DNA of 64,000 nucleotides from assembly GCA_022483045.1 (NCBI GenBank), contig JAKVOA010000001.1, positions 1,530,501-1,594,500 of the forward strand, written 5' to 3'. The stretch comes from Oscillospiraceae bacterium (GTDB taxonomy: Bacteria; Bacillota; Clostridia; Oscillospirales; Acutalibacteraceae). Positions 7,431-15,526 of the stretch are shown here, piece after piece. Position numbers and translations under genes: made by a program. Under the pieces are notes generated by a model. That model did not search any database, was not told where the DNA came from, and was given only the letters and a program-made list of their open reading frames with translations. Each line of letters starts with the position of its first letter. Position 1 is the stretch's first letter.

Positions 7431-8798
7431 TTAAAACGGCATTCCACCGGGCATGCCGGGCATTCCCGGCATATTCATGGGTGGCATCCGCCGGCGGCGG
7501 CCCTTCCCATTTTTGCCCTTCATCTGCTTCATCATTTTCTGCATCTGCTCCATAGAGCGCAGCAGCTTGTTGACATCTTCCACACGCATGCCGCTGCCGG
7601 CGGCTATGCGGCGCTTGCGGGAAGGATTGATCAGGGATGGTTTCTCGCGCTCCTGCGGTGTCATGGAAAGGATGATTGCTTTTTCCCGGTCAAGGATATG
7701 GTCATCCAGCTGAGAGTCGCTGAGTTTGCGGGTATCCATGCCGATTTTCTCCAGCACACCGCGGATAGGCCCCATTTTTTTAACCTGCTCTAGTTGAGAC
7801 AGCAGGTCGTTGAAATCCAGCTTGCTCTCCAGCATGCGCTTTGCAGCCTTTTCGGCCTGCTTTTTGTCCAGGCTGCTCTCCGCGTCTTCAATCAGCGTCA
7901 GCACATCGCCCATGCCAAGGATACGGGAAGCCATGCGGTCTGGGTGGAAGACCTCAATGTCATCCAGTTTTTCGCCGGTGCCGGCGAACTTAATCGGTTT
8001 GCCGGTGACAGCTTTGACGGAAAGGGCCGCACCGCCGCGGGTATCGCCGTCGAGTTTGGTGAGAATCACGCCGGTGATATCCAGCTTTTCATCAAAAGAT
8101 TTTGCAACATTGACAGCTTCCTGGCCGGTCATACTGTCAACAACCAGCAGAATTTCCTGCGGCTGTACGGCTTCTTTGATATTTTTCAGCTCATCCATCA
8201 GCTTGTCGTCAATCTGCAGACGGCCAGCGGTATCAATCAGCACGACATCATTGCCATAGTCTTTTGCGTGGTGCACCGCGTCCCTGCTGATTTTAATCGG
8301 GTCGCCCTGTCCTTCTTCAAAGACAGGGACACCGGCCTGTGCACCGACAATTTGCAGCTGCTTAACCGCTGCAGGGCGGTAAACATCACATGCCGCAAGC
8401 ATGGGGCGGTGCCCCTGCTTTTTGAGCAGCCGGCCGAGTTTCGCCGCATGGGTGGTCTTGCCGGCGCCCTGCAGACCGCACAGCAGCACAATGCACGGAC
8501 CAGAAGAGGGAAACTTCAGCCTTGCCTCGCCGCCGCCCATCAGCTGGGTAAGTTCTTCGTTTACAATTTTTACGACCATCTGGCCCGGGGTCAGGCTTTC
8601 CATGACCTCGCTGCCGACAGCACGCTCGCTCACCTTTTTGGTGAATTCTTTTGCAACTTTGTAATTGACATCGGCTTCAAGTAAAGCAAGGCGCACTTCG
8701 CGCATGGCGGTCTTTACATCATCTTCGGTAAGTTTTCCCTTGCTTTTCAGCCGCTTAAATGCGGCAGAAAGCTTATCGGAAAGGCTCTCAAATGCCAT
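7431..8798 (-). CDS. ffh: Signal recognition particle GTPase Ffh
   Basis: Ffh binds signal sequences and the SRP RNA, delivering nascent membrane and secreted proteins to FtsY. The 455-residue protein shows the N domain (1-90), the G domain with P-loop GLQGAGKTT (108-116), DTAGR (about 190) and TKLDGDTRGG, and the methionine-rich M domain from about 330. The extreme C-terminus is a Met/Pro/Gly tail (PPMNMPGMPGMPGGMPF) after a basic KGRRRR stretch, as in many Firmicutes. AAAGGAGG precedes the ATG. The ylxM gene sits 15 bp upstream. Confidence 0.97.
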   Translation of the reverse strand: MAFESLSDKLSAAFKRLKSKGKLTEDDVKTAMREVRLALLEADVNYKVAKEFTKKVSERAVGSEVMESLTPGQMVVKIVNEELTQLMGGGEARLKFPSSGPCIVLLCGLQGAGKTTHAAKLGRLLKKQGHRPMLAACDVYRPAAVKQLQIVGAQAGVPVFEEGQGDPIKISRDAVHHAKDYGNDVVLIDTAGRLQIDDKLMDELKNIKEAVQPQEILLVVDSMTGQEAVNVAKSFDEKLDITGVILTKLDGDTRGGAALSVKAVTGKPIKFAGTGEKLDDIEVFHPDRMASRILGMGDVLTLIEDAESSLDKKQAEKAAKRMLESKLDFNDLLSQLEQVKKMGPIRGVLEKIGMDTRKLSDSQLDDHILDREKAIILSMTPQEREKPSLINPSRKRRIAAGSGMRVEDVNKLLRSMEQMQKMMKQMKGKNGKGRRRRMPPMNMPGMPGMPGGMPF

Positions 8799-8813
8799 CT
8801 AGCGCTCCTCCTT

Positions 8814-9182
8814 TTATTCTGCCGACTCCAGTTTATCCAGTACTTTCAGCAGGTTTTCAATCTGCTCTGTAATGGAACGGTCGTAAACAAAGCGGCTGTT
8901 GTAGTCGCGGACATGCTCCGCATACTGGCGCACACGCGCGTAGGCGGCCATGCGCTCCCGTGACTTTTTCAGCAGGCCAAGGTCTTTTTCCATATCCCGC
9001 AGCTGCGCCTCGCCGCGCTTAATCGCATCGCGCACGCCCTGGCGGGTAATTCCCTCATTTTGGGCAATTTCTGACAAAGACAGGTCGTCGTTGTAGTAGC
9101 AGGCCACAACTTTGCGCTGCTTTTCTGTCAGCACAGAGCCGTAATAATCCAGTAAAAGAGAAATTTCCAAATCTTTTGCCAA
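8814..9182 (-). CDS. ylxM: YlxM/UPF0122 helix-turn-helix protein
   Basis: The 122-residue protein begins at a TTG codon (9182) with only a weak GGGGGC site. It contains LLLDYYGSVLTEKQRKVVAC and LSLSEIAQNEGITRQGVRDA, a sigma-70 region-4-like helix-turn-helix (about residues 17-60), followed by a charged helix. The family almost always precedes ffh and has been linked to SRP function; whether it binds DNA or the SRP is not settled. It is the first gene after the promoter at 9233-9261. Confidence 0.92.
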   Translation of the reverse strand: MAKDLEISLLLDYYGSVLTEKQRKVVACYYNDDLSLSEIAQNEGITRQGVRDAIKRGEAQLRDMEKDLGLLKKSRERMAAYARVRQYAEHVRDYNSRFVYDRSITEQIENLLKVLDKLESAE

Positions 9183-9232
9183 ATCCCGCGCCCCCGTTTC
9201 CTGTAAAGTATTTTGCTTTACAAGCAGGTTAG

Positions 9233-9261
9233 ATTATACCGCATTTTCGGTGCTTTGTCAA
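9233..9261 (-). promoter_or_regulatory. Consensus sigma-A promoter for ylxM-ffh block
   Basis: Minus strand TTGACA (9256-9261), 17 bp, TATAAT (9233-9238). A TGTAAAG-N7-CTTTACA inverted repeat (9202-9222) lies right at or after the start point. Confidence 0.85.
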
Positions 9262-9296
9262 GCGCCGCTTTTCACACAGCTGTCACTTGTATATCC

Positions 9297-9325
9297 TTTA
9301 CAATTCACAGCAATTTTTTTATAAT
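9297..9325 (+). promoter_or_regulatory. Sigma-A promoter for FAD oxidoreductase-glycosyltransferase operon
   Basis: TTTACA (9297-9302), 17 bp, TATAAT (9320-9325), about 64 bp before the start codon at 9389. Confidence 0.8.
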
Positions 9326-9388
9326 AATATAATTGTTTTATAGAATGTCCGAAGTTAAACACGCATTCGTCATTTGGAGGAATTCCTA

Positions 9389-10957
9389 TTGAAAAAGGTT
9401 ATTATTATTGGTGCTGGCCCGGCTGGTCTTACCGCGGCGCACGAGCTGCTTTCGCGCGCCGGAAATGATTTTTCGGTGACTGTTTTAGAGGAAAGCGATG
9501 CAGTGGGCGGCATCTCCCGCACCGTGCGCTGGCACGGCAACCGCATGGATATTGGCGGCCACCGCTTTTTTTCCAAAGAGGAAAAGGTCAACCGCTGGTG
9601 GGCAGAGCGTCTACCCGCACAGGGTGCGCCCGCCTACGACGACAAGATTTTGGGCCGGCCCTGCAGCCTGACTGAGGGCGGCCCGGACCCCGAAAAAGAG
9701 GACCGCGTGATGTTGACACGGCAGCGGGTGTCGCGCATCTATTACAACCGCCGCTTTTTCGATTACCCTATCTCGATGAAGCCACAGACTTTCCGCAACC
9801 TGGGTTTTGCCACCACAGCAAAAGCCGGCTGCAGCTACCTTGCTGCGCGTATGCACAAACTGCCGGAAGACAGCCTGGAAAATTTCTATATCAATCGTTT
9901 TGGTAAAACCCTTTACAGTATGTTCTTTGAGGGCTACACCGAGAAGGTCTGGGGGCGCCCGCCGTGCAAGATTTCTGCCGACTGGGGATCGCAGCGGGTG
10001 AAGGGACTTTCGGTTTCCGCTGTGCTGAAAGATATGCTGCAGCGCGCAACCGGAAAACAGAACGCCGAAACGGAAACCTCCTTGATTGAGCAGTTTCAGT
10101 ACCCCAAATACGGCCCGGGTCAGCTGTGGGAAGAAACTGCTGCCGAAGTAGAAAAAATGGGCGGCAGGCTGTACAAAAACTGCCGCGTTGCCGGCATTCA
10201 CAAGGAAGACCGCCGCATCACAGCGCTGACCGTGCAGACACCGGAGGGTACAAAGGAAATAGCCGGCGATGTTTTTCTCTCCTCTATGCCCATTAAGGAT
10301 CTCATTGCCGGTATGGAGCAGGTGCCGCCGGAAATTGCAAAGCTTGCCGCCGGCCTACCCTACCGTGACTTTGTGACCGTGGGACTGCTGGTAAAAAAGC
10401 TGAACCTTAAAAATGAAACAAACATCAAGACGCTCGGCAGCCTGGTACCGGACTGCTGGATTTATATACAGGATACCGGCGTAAAACTGGGTCGGCTGCA
10501 GATTTTCAACAACTGGTCTCCCTATATGGTGGAAAAACCGGATGACACCGTGTGGATTGGTCTGGAATACTTCTGTACGGAAGGCGATGCTTTCTGGAAC
10601 ATGACCGAAGAACAGTGTGCCGTTTATGCGGCCGGCGAACTGCTGCGCATGGGCATTCTCTCCAGTGCAGATGATATTTTGGATTCCCACCGCGAGCGGG
10701 TAAAGAAAGCCTACCCCGCTTATTTTGATACCTACGTGCAGATAGACCAAATCATTGCGTACCTCAATCAATACCCAAATCTTTACTGCATTGGCCGCAA
10801 TGGACAGCACCGCTACAACAACATGGATCACTCTATGATGACGGCATTTGAAGCCGCCGACAATATTATCGCCGGCAGAGAGGACAAGTCAAATGTCTGG
10901 AATGTCAATACCGACAACGATTACCAGGAAGAAAAGCAAAGCGGACCCAAAGCGTAA
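9389..10957 (+). CDS. FAD/NAD(P)-dependent oxidoreductase, protoporphyrinogen-oxidase-like
   Basis: The start is placed at TTG 9389 (522 residues) because GGAGG lies 8 bp upstream; an in-frame TTG at 9374 would overlap that site. The N-terminus [19 protein letters not shown] is a Rossmann dinucleotide-binding motif (GxGxxG), and the C-terminal [18 protein letters not shown] closes the FAD site. The overall fold is that of amine-oxidase/HemY/UDP-galactopyranose-mutase-type flavoenzymes. No haem genes are nearby. Instead it is followed 11 bp later by a membrane glycosyltransferase, a pairing that suggests a reaction on a lipid-linked or activated sugar. Substrate unknown. Confidence 0.82.
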   Translation: MKKVIIIGAGPAGLTAAHELLSRAGNDFSVTVLEESDAVGGISRTVRWHGNRMDIGGHRFFSKEEKVNRWWAERLPAQGAPAYDDKILGRPCSLTEGGPDPEKEDRVMLTRQRVSRIYYNRRFFDYPISMKPQTFRNLGFATTAKAGCSYLAARMHKLPEDSLENFYINRFGKTLYSMFFEGYTEKVWGRPPCKISADWGSQRVKGLSVSAVLKDMLQRATGKQNAETETSLIEQFQYPKYGPGQLWEETAAEVEKMGGRLYKNCRVAGIHKEDRRITALTVQTPEGTKEIAGDVFLSSMPIKDLIAGMEQVPPEIAKLAAGLPYRDFVTVGLLVKKLNLKNETNIKTLGSLVPDCWIYIQDTGVKLGRLQIFNNWSPYMVEKPDDTVWIGLEYFCTEGDAFWNMTEEQCAVYAAGELLRMGILSSADDILDSHRERVKKAYPAYFDTYVQIDQIIAYLNQYPNLYCIGRNGQHRYNNMDHSMMTAFEAADNIIAGREDKSNVWNVNTDNDYQEEKQSGPKA

Positions 10958-10968
10958 GGAGAGCTCTC

Positions 10969-12687
10969 ATGTGTAGACAAAACAGAACTGCAGCAATTTT
11001 TTCGCACCCCTATCTGCTGCTGGCACTTGGCTGCCTGCTGGTTTTTCTGGCCTTTCCCTCTGGGAAAGCAGATGGCACTTTTTCTGCAGGCAGTGTTTTG
11101 CTGCTGGCCTGCTGCGCAGCAGCGGGCGGTGGACTGTTTTTCTTTTCGGCAGAGCCTGCAAACAGCGGCTTTTCGTGTACACAGCGCGTGGCCGGTGCAG
11201 CCCTGAGCGCCGGAATTCTCTGCTGTGTCAGTCTGCTTACATTACAGACCTCTTACCCACTGCCCACGCTTGCCCTGCTATGGCTGGTTGTTTTGACTTT
11301 ATCTGGTATCCGTTTATACGTCTCACACAGACTGACCGCCCGAAATGTCTGTATTCTTTTGGGAATCGGAGCTTTTCTGCTGCGGGCACTTTACATTCTA
11401 TATACTGCATACAATATACGGCAGCACGATGTTTTTGATATCAGCAGCAATGAGGGCCACCAGGCCTATATTCTGTATTTTGCAGAACACAATTTTCAGC
11501 TGCCGAATTTCAGCCCGACTTCTGTTTGGGAATTCTACCACCCGCCGCTGCACTATTTTCTCAGCGCCCTGTGGGTAAAGCTGCAAACGCTGCTTGGTTT
11601 TGGCACAGCCGCTGCCATAGAAAATGTACAGCTGCTAACGCTTTTTTATTCCTGTGCCACAGTAATCCTCGGCTATCGCATTTTGCGGGCGCTGCATTTT
11701 GACGGCCCGGCACTGGCGCTGCCCTTTGCAATTTTATGCTTCCACCCAACTTTGATTCTGCTTTCCGGCAGCATCAACAACGATATGCTGTGCATCACCC
11801 TGTCTTTCGCTGCTATTCTGTATGCCATTCGATGGTACCAAAACGCTTCGGTTAAAAACATTCTGCTTTTAGGGGCTTTCCTCGGCCTTGCCATGATGGC
11901 CAAAAGCTCGGGGGCGCTAGTCGCACCCGCTGTGGCAGTTCTGTTCTTAATAAAGCTCATCAAAAGCAAAGGAAAGCGCGGCAAACTATGGGGACAGTTT
12001 GGCCTGTTTTTGCTGGTGTGCGCGCCGCTTGGACTGTGGTGGACTGTATACAGCAAACTGCGCTTTGGCGTTTCGCCCGGCTCCATTTCCAGCTTAACGC
12101 CCGACAACCCGCAGTACCTCGGCGCTTACAGCACCCTGCAGCGCTTCTTCGGGATTGACTGGCAGCACCTCTCTATTTTTGAAAACTGGGGCTGGTCAAA
12201 TAAAGCTTTTGAGTACAATCTCTTTACAACAATTTGGAAAAGCTCGGTCTTCGATGAATTCACATTCTTTACCAGTGGAAGCGGACTTGCCTTTGCAAAT
12301 CTTCTTTTCTGGGGAAACATTCTGCTGTCGCTGGCCGCCCTTGTCTGCATGATTTATACCGCGGTTTCAGCGGCAAAGGGATCCTCACCGCTGCAAAGCG
12401 GCACCGTTTCTTACCGTTCTGCTGTCCTGTTTTTTGCCGTCTTGTACCTCACATATCTGATTTTTTACATTTGGTTCTGCTTCTCGCAGCCCTATGCCTG
12501 CACCCAAAGTTTCCGCTACATCTTTCCTACTGTGCTGGCAGGCGCTGTCGGCATGGGTACTGTGCTGCGCCCCGGCTGCAGACCAGCTGCTGAAGCCCGT
12601 TCACTCACTTTTGCCCTTTCCCTGCTTGTCACGCTTTTCTGTGTAGGCAGTGCCGGCACTTACCTGCTGCTGGGCACCGTACAATAG
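10969..12687 (+). CDS. Multi-spanning glycosyltransferase, ArnT/PMT (GT39-like)
   Basis: The 572-residue protein has about 11-13 predicted membrane segments. After the first few, the first large outer loop contains DISSNEGHQAYILYFAEHNF and EFYHPPLHYFLSALW. An acidic/NxGHxxY stretch followed by PPLHY is characteristic of polyprenyl-phosphate-sugar transferases (GT-C fold), where the loop carboxylate is the catalytic base. Such enzymes add sugars to proteins, lipids or wall polymers on the outer membrane face. The ATG at 10969 has AAGGAGAG upstream. It is co-transcribed with the FAD oxidoreductase. Acceptor and donor are unknown. Confidence 0.8.
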   Translation: MCRQNRTAAIFSHPYLLLALGCLLVFLAFPSGKADGTFSAGSVLLLACCAAAGGGLFFFSAEPANSGFSCTQRVAGAALSAGILCCVSLLTLQTSYPLPTLALLWLVVLTLSGIRLYVSHRLTARNVCILLGIGAFLLRALYILYTAYNIRQHDVFDISSNEGHQAYILYFAEHNFQLPNFSPTSVWEFYHPPLHYFLSALWVKLQTLLGFGTAAAIENVQLLTLFYSCATVILGYRILRALHFDGPALALPFAILCFHPTLILLSGSINNDMLCITLSFAAILYAIRWYQNASVKNILLLGAFLGLAMMAKSSGALVAPAVAVLFLIKLIKSKGKRGKLWGQFGLFLLVCAPLGLWWTVYSKLRFGVSPGSISSLTPDNPQYLGAYSTLQRFFGIDWQHLSIFENWGWSNKAFEYNLFTTIWKSSVFDEFTFFTSGSGLAFANLLFWGNILLSLAALVCMIYTAVSAAKGSSPLQSGTVSYRSAVLFFAVLYLTYLIFYIWFCFSQPYACTQSFRYIFPTVLAGAVGMGTVLRPGCRPAAEARSLTFALSLLVTLFCVGSAGTYLLLGTVQ

Positions 12688-12696
12688 GATTACAAA

Positions 12697-12731
12697 AGGC
12701 CCGCCAGGGAAGATTTCTCCCCGGCAGGCCA
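12697..12731 (+). terminator. Probable terminator after the glycosyltransferase gene
   Basis: GGCCCGCC pairs with GGCAGGCC around a purine/pyrimidine-rich inner stem. The T-run (TTTTTT near 12742) is about 10 bp beyond, so the terminator is imperfect. Confidence 0.45.
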
Positions 12732-12816
12732 GTCAAACTGAATTTTTTGTTTTCGGAAAGCGGCATGATGAAAATTGTGCCGCTTCTTTTTTAATACAGC
12801 AGCAGGATTTTGCTCT

Positions 12817-13536
12817 TTATATTATATTGCTCTGTGCTTTTTTAGATTTCCACGGCCGATTTTTGCCGTTCCATCCTTTTTCCTCCCAATACGAATAGTC
12901 CGGCTCCATTTTCAGAGAATGCCTGTGGGCAGACCTAACGGCAGTAAACCAAAACCGCGCTTTCAGATTTGGACTGGAGGGTTCACAATTTCTGCGAATC
13001 TTTGCTGCCAAAGAATCTGTTTTGCGGTGAATCTTCTGTAAAATCTTTTCCGGAATGTTGTCAGGGCTTGCCGCCTGCACTCCAAAGCCCAAACTGTAAA
13101 TTTTCGGTACACCCCAAAACAGCAGACTGTCATACATATCTTTGCAGGTATCCTTCATACCGCCGCCCGCAGCAGTAGAGATGCAGACCCCCTGCTTGTG
13201 AAACATACATTCCTTTGGTCGGTGCACCATCCACTGCGTCCCGAAGTGGTCAAGAAAATTCATCATCTGCCCCGTAGCGTGAAACACATATACCGGGCTC
13301 GCTAAAATGATGAGGTCCGCTCGGTCCATTGCTTCTGACAGCGGGCGCAGTTTTTCGTAATGCGGACAGTGCGTCAGGTCCGTCTTGAAACAGGTCCAGC
13401 AGCCAATGCAGGGCTCATCAAAATCTTTCGGCAGAAAGAATTCTGTAATCTCCCCGCCCACTTTTTCTGCAAGTTCATGGGCAACCATACGCGTATTTCC
13501 CTTGTGGTTCTGCCCGTTGATAATCACAATATTCAA
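12817..13536 (-). CDS. NAD(P)H-dependent FMN reductase / iron-sulfur flavoprotein-like
   Basis: The start is TTG 13536 with an excellent AGGAGGAAAAAT upstream (239 residues). The N-terminus NIVIINGQNHKGNTRMVAHE is the FMN phosphate-binding loop of flavodoxin-like reductases. CIGCWTCFKTDLTHCPH (about residues 43-59) is a cysteine cluster resembling that of iron-sulfur flavoproteins, and ASPVYVFHATGQMMNFLDHF is the second flavin loop. These are cytosolic quinone/flavin or ferredoxin-linked reductases. The C-terminal 60 residues are basic and look family-specific. Substrate unknown. Confidence 0.82.
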   Translation of the reverse strand: MNIVIINGQNHKGNTRMVAHELAEKVGGEITEFFLPKDFDEPCIGCWTCFKTDLTHCPHYEKLRPLSEAMDRADLIILASPVYVFHATGQMMNFLDHFGTQWMVHRPKECMFHKQGVCISTAAGGGMKDTCKDMYDSLLFWGVPKIYSLGFGVQAASPDNIPEKILQKIHRKTDSLAAKIRRNCEPSSPNLKARFWFTAVRSAHRHSLKMEPDYSYWEEKGWNGKNRPWKSKKAQSNII

Positions 13537-13632
13537 ATTTTTCCTCCTGATGCACGCAGATATGCGGCGGTAGTTTTTATACCCGGCCGAAGCCGCCGAG
13601 TGCAGGCCGTTTTTGCGAGCTTTCTGGTTATA

Positions 13633-15096
13633 TCATTTTTTTACCCGATGCAGGCGCTTTTGCCGGTTCTTTTCTTTCCGCGCCATTCGCTCCGGAAGGA
13701 TTACTTGCCTTTGATAGGCCTTTGTCTCGTCTGCGGCGACCCCGCTGAGTGCCAGCAGACTGAGAAGATTTGGTAAAGCCATCAGCGCATTCATAATATC
13801 CGAAAGATTCCAAACAGTCTTCATGGCAACCGTTGCCCCAACCAAAGACATCAGCGCAAACAGCGACCGATACAGACAGGAAAAGGTCGGCTTTTTCACC
13901 AGAAACTCCAGTGCCTTTTCACCGATATATTCCCAGCCCAAAATCGTGGAAAATGCAAAGAGCGCCAGCCCAATCGTCACAATCCACGCACCGGCCTGAC
14001 CAAGCGAACTTTCAAAAGCCACAATCGTCAGTTGGGCGCCGTCCAGTAAAGCACCGTCGGGGCCTTTCATTCCCAGCACCCCGGAACAGGCAATGACAAG
14101 CCCCGTAACAGAGCAGATAACAATCGTGTCGAAAAAAGTGCCAGTCATGCTGATATATCCCTGGCGGGAAGGGTGGTCTGCTGTCGCCGCACACGCGGTA
14201 ATCGCTGCAGAGCCAAGCCCCGCTTCATTGGAAAAAACGCCGCGCGCACAGCCGGCCCGCATAGCGCTCATCATGGTGACAACCAAAGTGCCGCCGGCGC
14301 CGCCGGCCACGGCATGCGTGCTGAAAGCCATTTTGAAAATTTGGGCAAGGCCCGCCGGCAGATTCTGCAAGCGGCCAAAAATGCAGGCAAGAGAACCGCC
14401 TATGTAAAAGACAGCCATGGCTGGCACCAGCACAGTAGAAACTTTTGAGATGGACTGAATACCGCCGACCAAAATGATAAAAGCAAGCAGCATAATCACC
14501 ATGCCAGTTATCCATGCAGGCACATGAAAAACACTTTGTACCGCAGATGAAATAGAATTAGCCTGTGTCAGGTCCCCAATGCCAAAAGAAGCAAGCACGG
14601 TAAACAGCGCAAACAGGGTTGCCAGCAGCATACCCGCCTTTTTGCTGCGAAAGCCGTTTTTCATAGTAAACATCGGCCCGCCACACATCTCGCCTTTTTG
14701 GTTACGCTCCCGAAAGCGTACTGCCAGCGTGCATTCTGTATATTTTGTTGCAAGACCAAACCACGCTGAAATCCACATCCAAACCAGTGCGCCCGGGCCG
14801 CCCATGACCATTGCTGTTGCGACACCGGCGATGTTTCCTGTACCAATCGTAGAGGCCAAGGTTGTCATCAGCGCCGAAAAAGGAGAAATGTCCCCGCTGC
14901 CGCGGCCTTTTTTATGGGAGTCCCGTCCAAAAACAGAACGAAGTGCATACCCCAAGTTGCACCACGGCAGAAAATGCAGGCGGAGCGTCAGGAAAACACC
15001 TGTGCCCACCAGCAGTGTAACCATGACCGACCCCCAGACTGCGCCATCGATTCTTTCCAACACTTCTGAAAAAGTACTCATTGATATGTTTTTCAT
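13633..15096 (-). CDS. Alanine/glycine:cation symporter (AGCS family)
   Basis: The protein imports alanine or glycine with Na+ or H+. Family features include VFLTLRLHFLPW near the N-terminus, ALMTTLASTIGTGNIAGVAT, GPGALVWMWISAWFGLATKY and the later GVFSNEAGLGSAAI. About eleven membrane segments are visible. I chose ATG 15096 (MKNISMST..., 487 residues); ATG 15081 is also possible. An in-frame TTG at 15123 is unlikely because it lies inside the loop of the 11-bp inverted repeat 15109-15140. The basic C-terminus (KEKNRQKRLHRVKK) is cytosolic. A sigma-A promoter and operator-like palindrome lie directly upstream. Confidence 0.93.
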   Translation of the reverse strand: MKNISMSTFSEVLERIDGAVWGSVMVTLLVGTGVFLTLRLHFLPWCNLGYALRSVFGRDSHKKGRGSGDISPFSALMTTLASTIGTGNIAGVATAMVMGGPGALVWMWISAWFGLATKYTECTLAVRFRERNQKGEMCGGPMFTMKNGFRSKKAGMLLATLFALFTVLASFGIGDLTQANSISSAVQSVFHVPAWITGMVIMLLAFIILVGGIQSISKVSTVLVPAMAVFYIGGSLACIFGRLQNLPAGLAQIFKMAFSTHAVAGGAGGTLVVTMMSAMRAGCARGVFSNEAGLGSAAITACAATADHPSRQGYISMTGTFFDTIVICSVTGLVIACSGVLGMKGPDGALLDGAQLTIVAFESSLGQAGAWIVTIGLALFAFSTILGWEYIGEKALEFLVKKPTFSCLYRSLFALMSLVGATVAMKTVWNLSDIMNALMALPNLLSLLALSGVAADETKAYQRQVILPERMARKEKNRQKRLHRVKK

Positions 15097-15108
15097 CTGC
15101 TTTCTATC

Positions 15109-15140
15109 GATATGCCTGTACAATTCACCACAGGCATATC
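15109..15140 (-). promoter_or_regulatory. Operator-like 11-bp inverted repeat at symporter transcription start
   Basis: GATATGCCTGT (15109-15119) and ACAGGCATATC (15130-15140) are perfect inverted copies separated by 10 bp. The repeat starts about 4 bp downstream of the -10 box at 15145-15150, so it covers the expected transcription start. It could be a repressor operator or a leader hairpin. The cognate regulator is not identified. Confidence 0.75.
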
Positions 15141-15144
15141 ATTT

Positions 15145-15173
15145 AGTATATCAAAAAAATAAAAAGCTGTAAA
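15145..15173 (-). promoter_or_regulatory. Sigma-A promoter of the AGCS symporter
   Basis: Minus strand TTTACA (15168-15173), 17 bp, TATACT (15145-15150). Confidence 0.75.
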
Positions 15174-15179
15174 TGCAGC

Positions 15180-15377
15180 CTATTTTACTTCCGGCAAAAC
15201 CTGCGGCGGCTCGGTACTGCCGGCAGTAAGGCAGGCCCTTTGTGCACCAATCGTCGCCAGCGTATCGCCCAGCTGACTAAAAAGGGTGGCTGCAGCCGCC
15301 AATTCTTCGTTGCTCAGCTGCTTTGACAAAGCCGCGGCTGCAGCCGATATAAAAACAGCAAATTCCTCTGCCTGCAT
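15180..15377 (-). CDS. Small hypothetical protein (QLGDTLATI family)
   Basis: This 65-residue protein has an alanine-rich helical N-terminal half and a central LFSQLGDTLATIGAQRAC. Short Firmicutes proteins with the QLGDTLATI signature form a conserved family of unknown function (I think DUF6774, not certain). GGGGGGTGAAAACGGT precedes the ATG at 15377. There is no signal peptide. It ends 7 bp before the -35 box of the symporter promoter. Function unknown. Confidence 0.65.
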   Translation of the reverse strand: MQAEEFAVFISAAAAALSKQLSNEELAAAATLFSQLGDTLATIGAQRACLTAGSTEPPQVLPEVK

Positions 15378-15448
15378 ACCGTTTTCACCCCCCGTTTTTC
15401 AGTATATGCACAGGGAGGTGCAAATTCTACCGAAAAGGCAGTCTGGAA

Positions 15449-15477
15449 TTGTATCGCGGCAGGTGCTGTGTTATAAT
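15449..15477 (+). promoter_or_regulatory. Sigma-A promoter for the secreted/YcxB-like fusion gene
   Basis: TTGTAT (15449-15454), 17 bp, TATAAT (15472-15477). Confidence 0.75.
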
Positions 15478-15526
15478 CATTTATGTTTACGAATTGCATT
15501 GTATTACACAAAGGAGTTTTTCCGAA

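Noticed and set aside
7794..8684. Plus-strand open frame of 296 codons antisense to ffh
   Set aside because: Shadow of ffh, with the His/Gln/Phe-rich composition of antisense reading.
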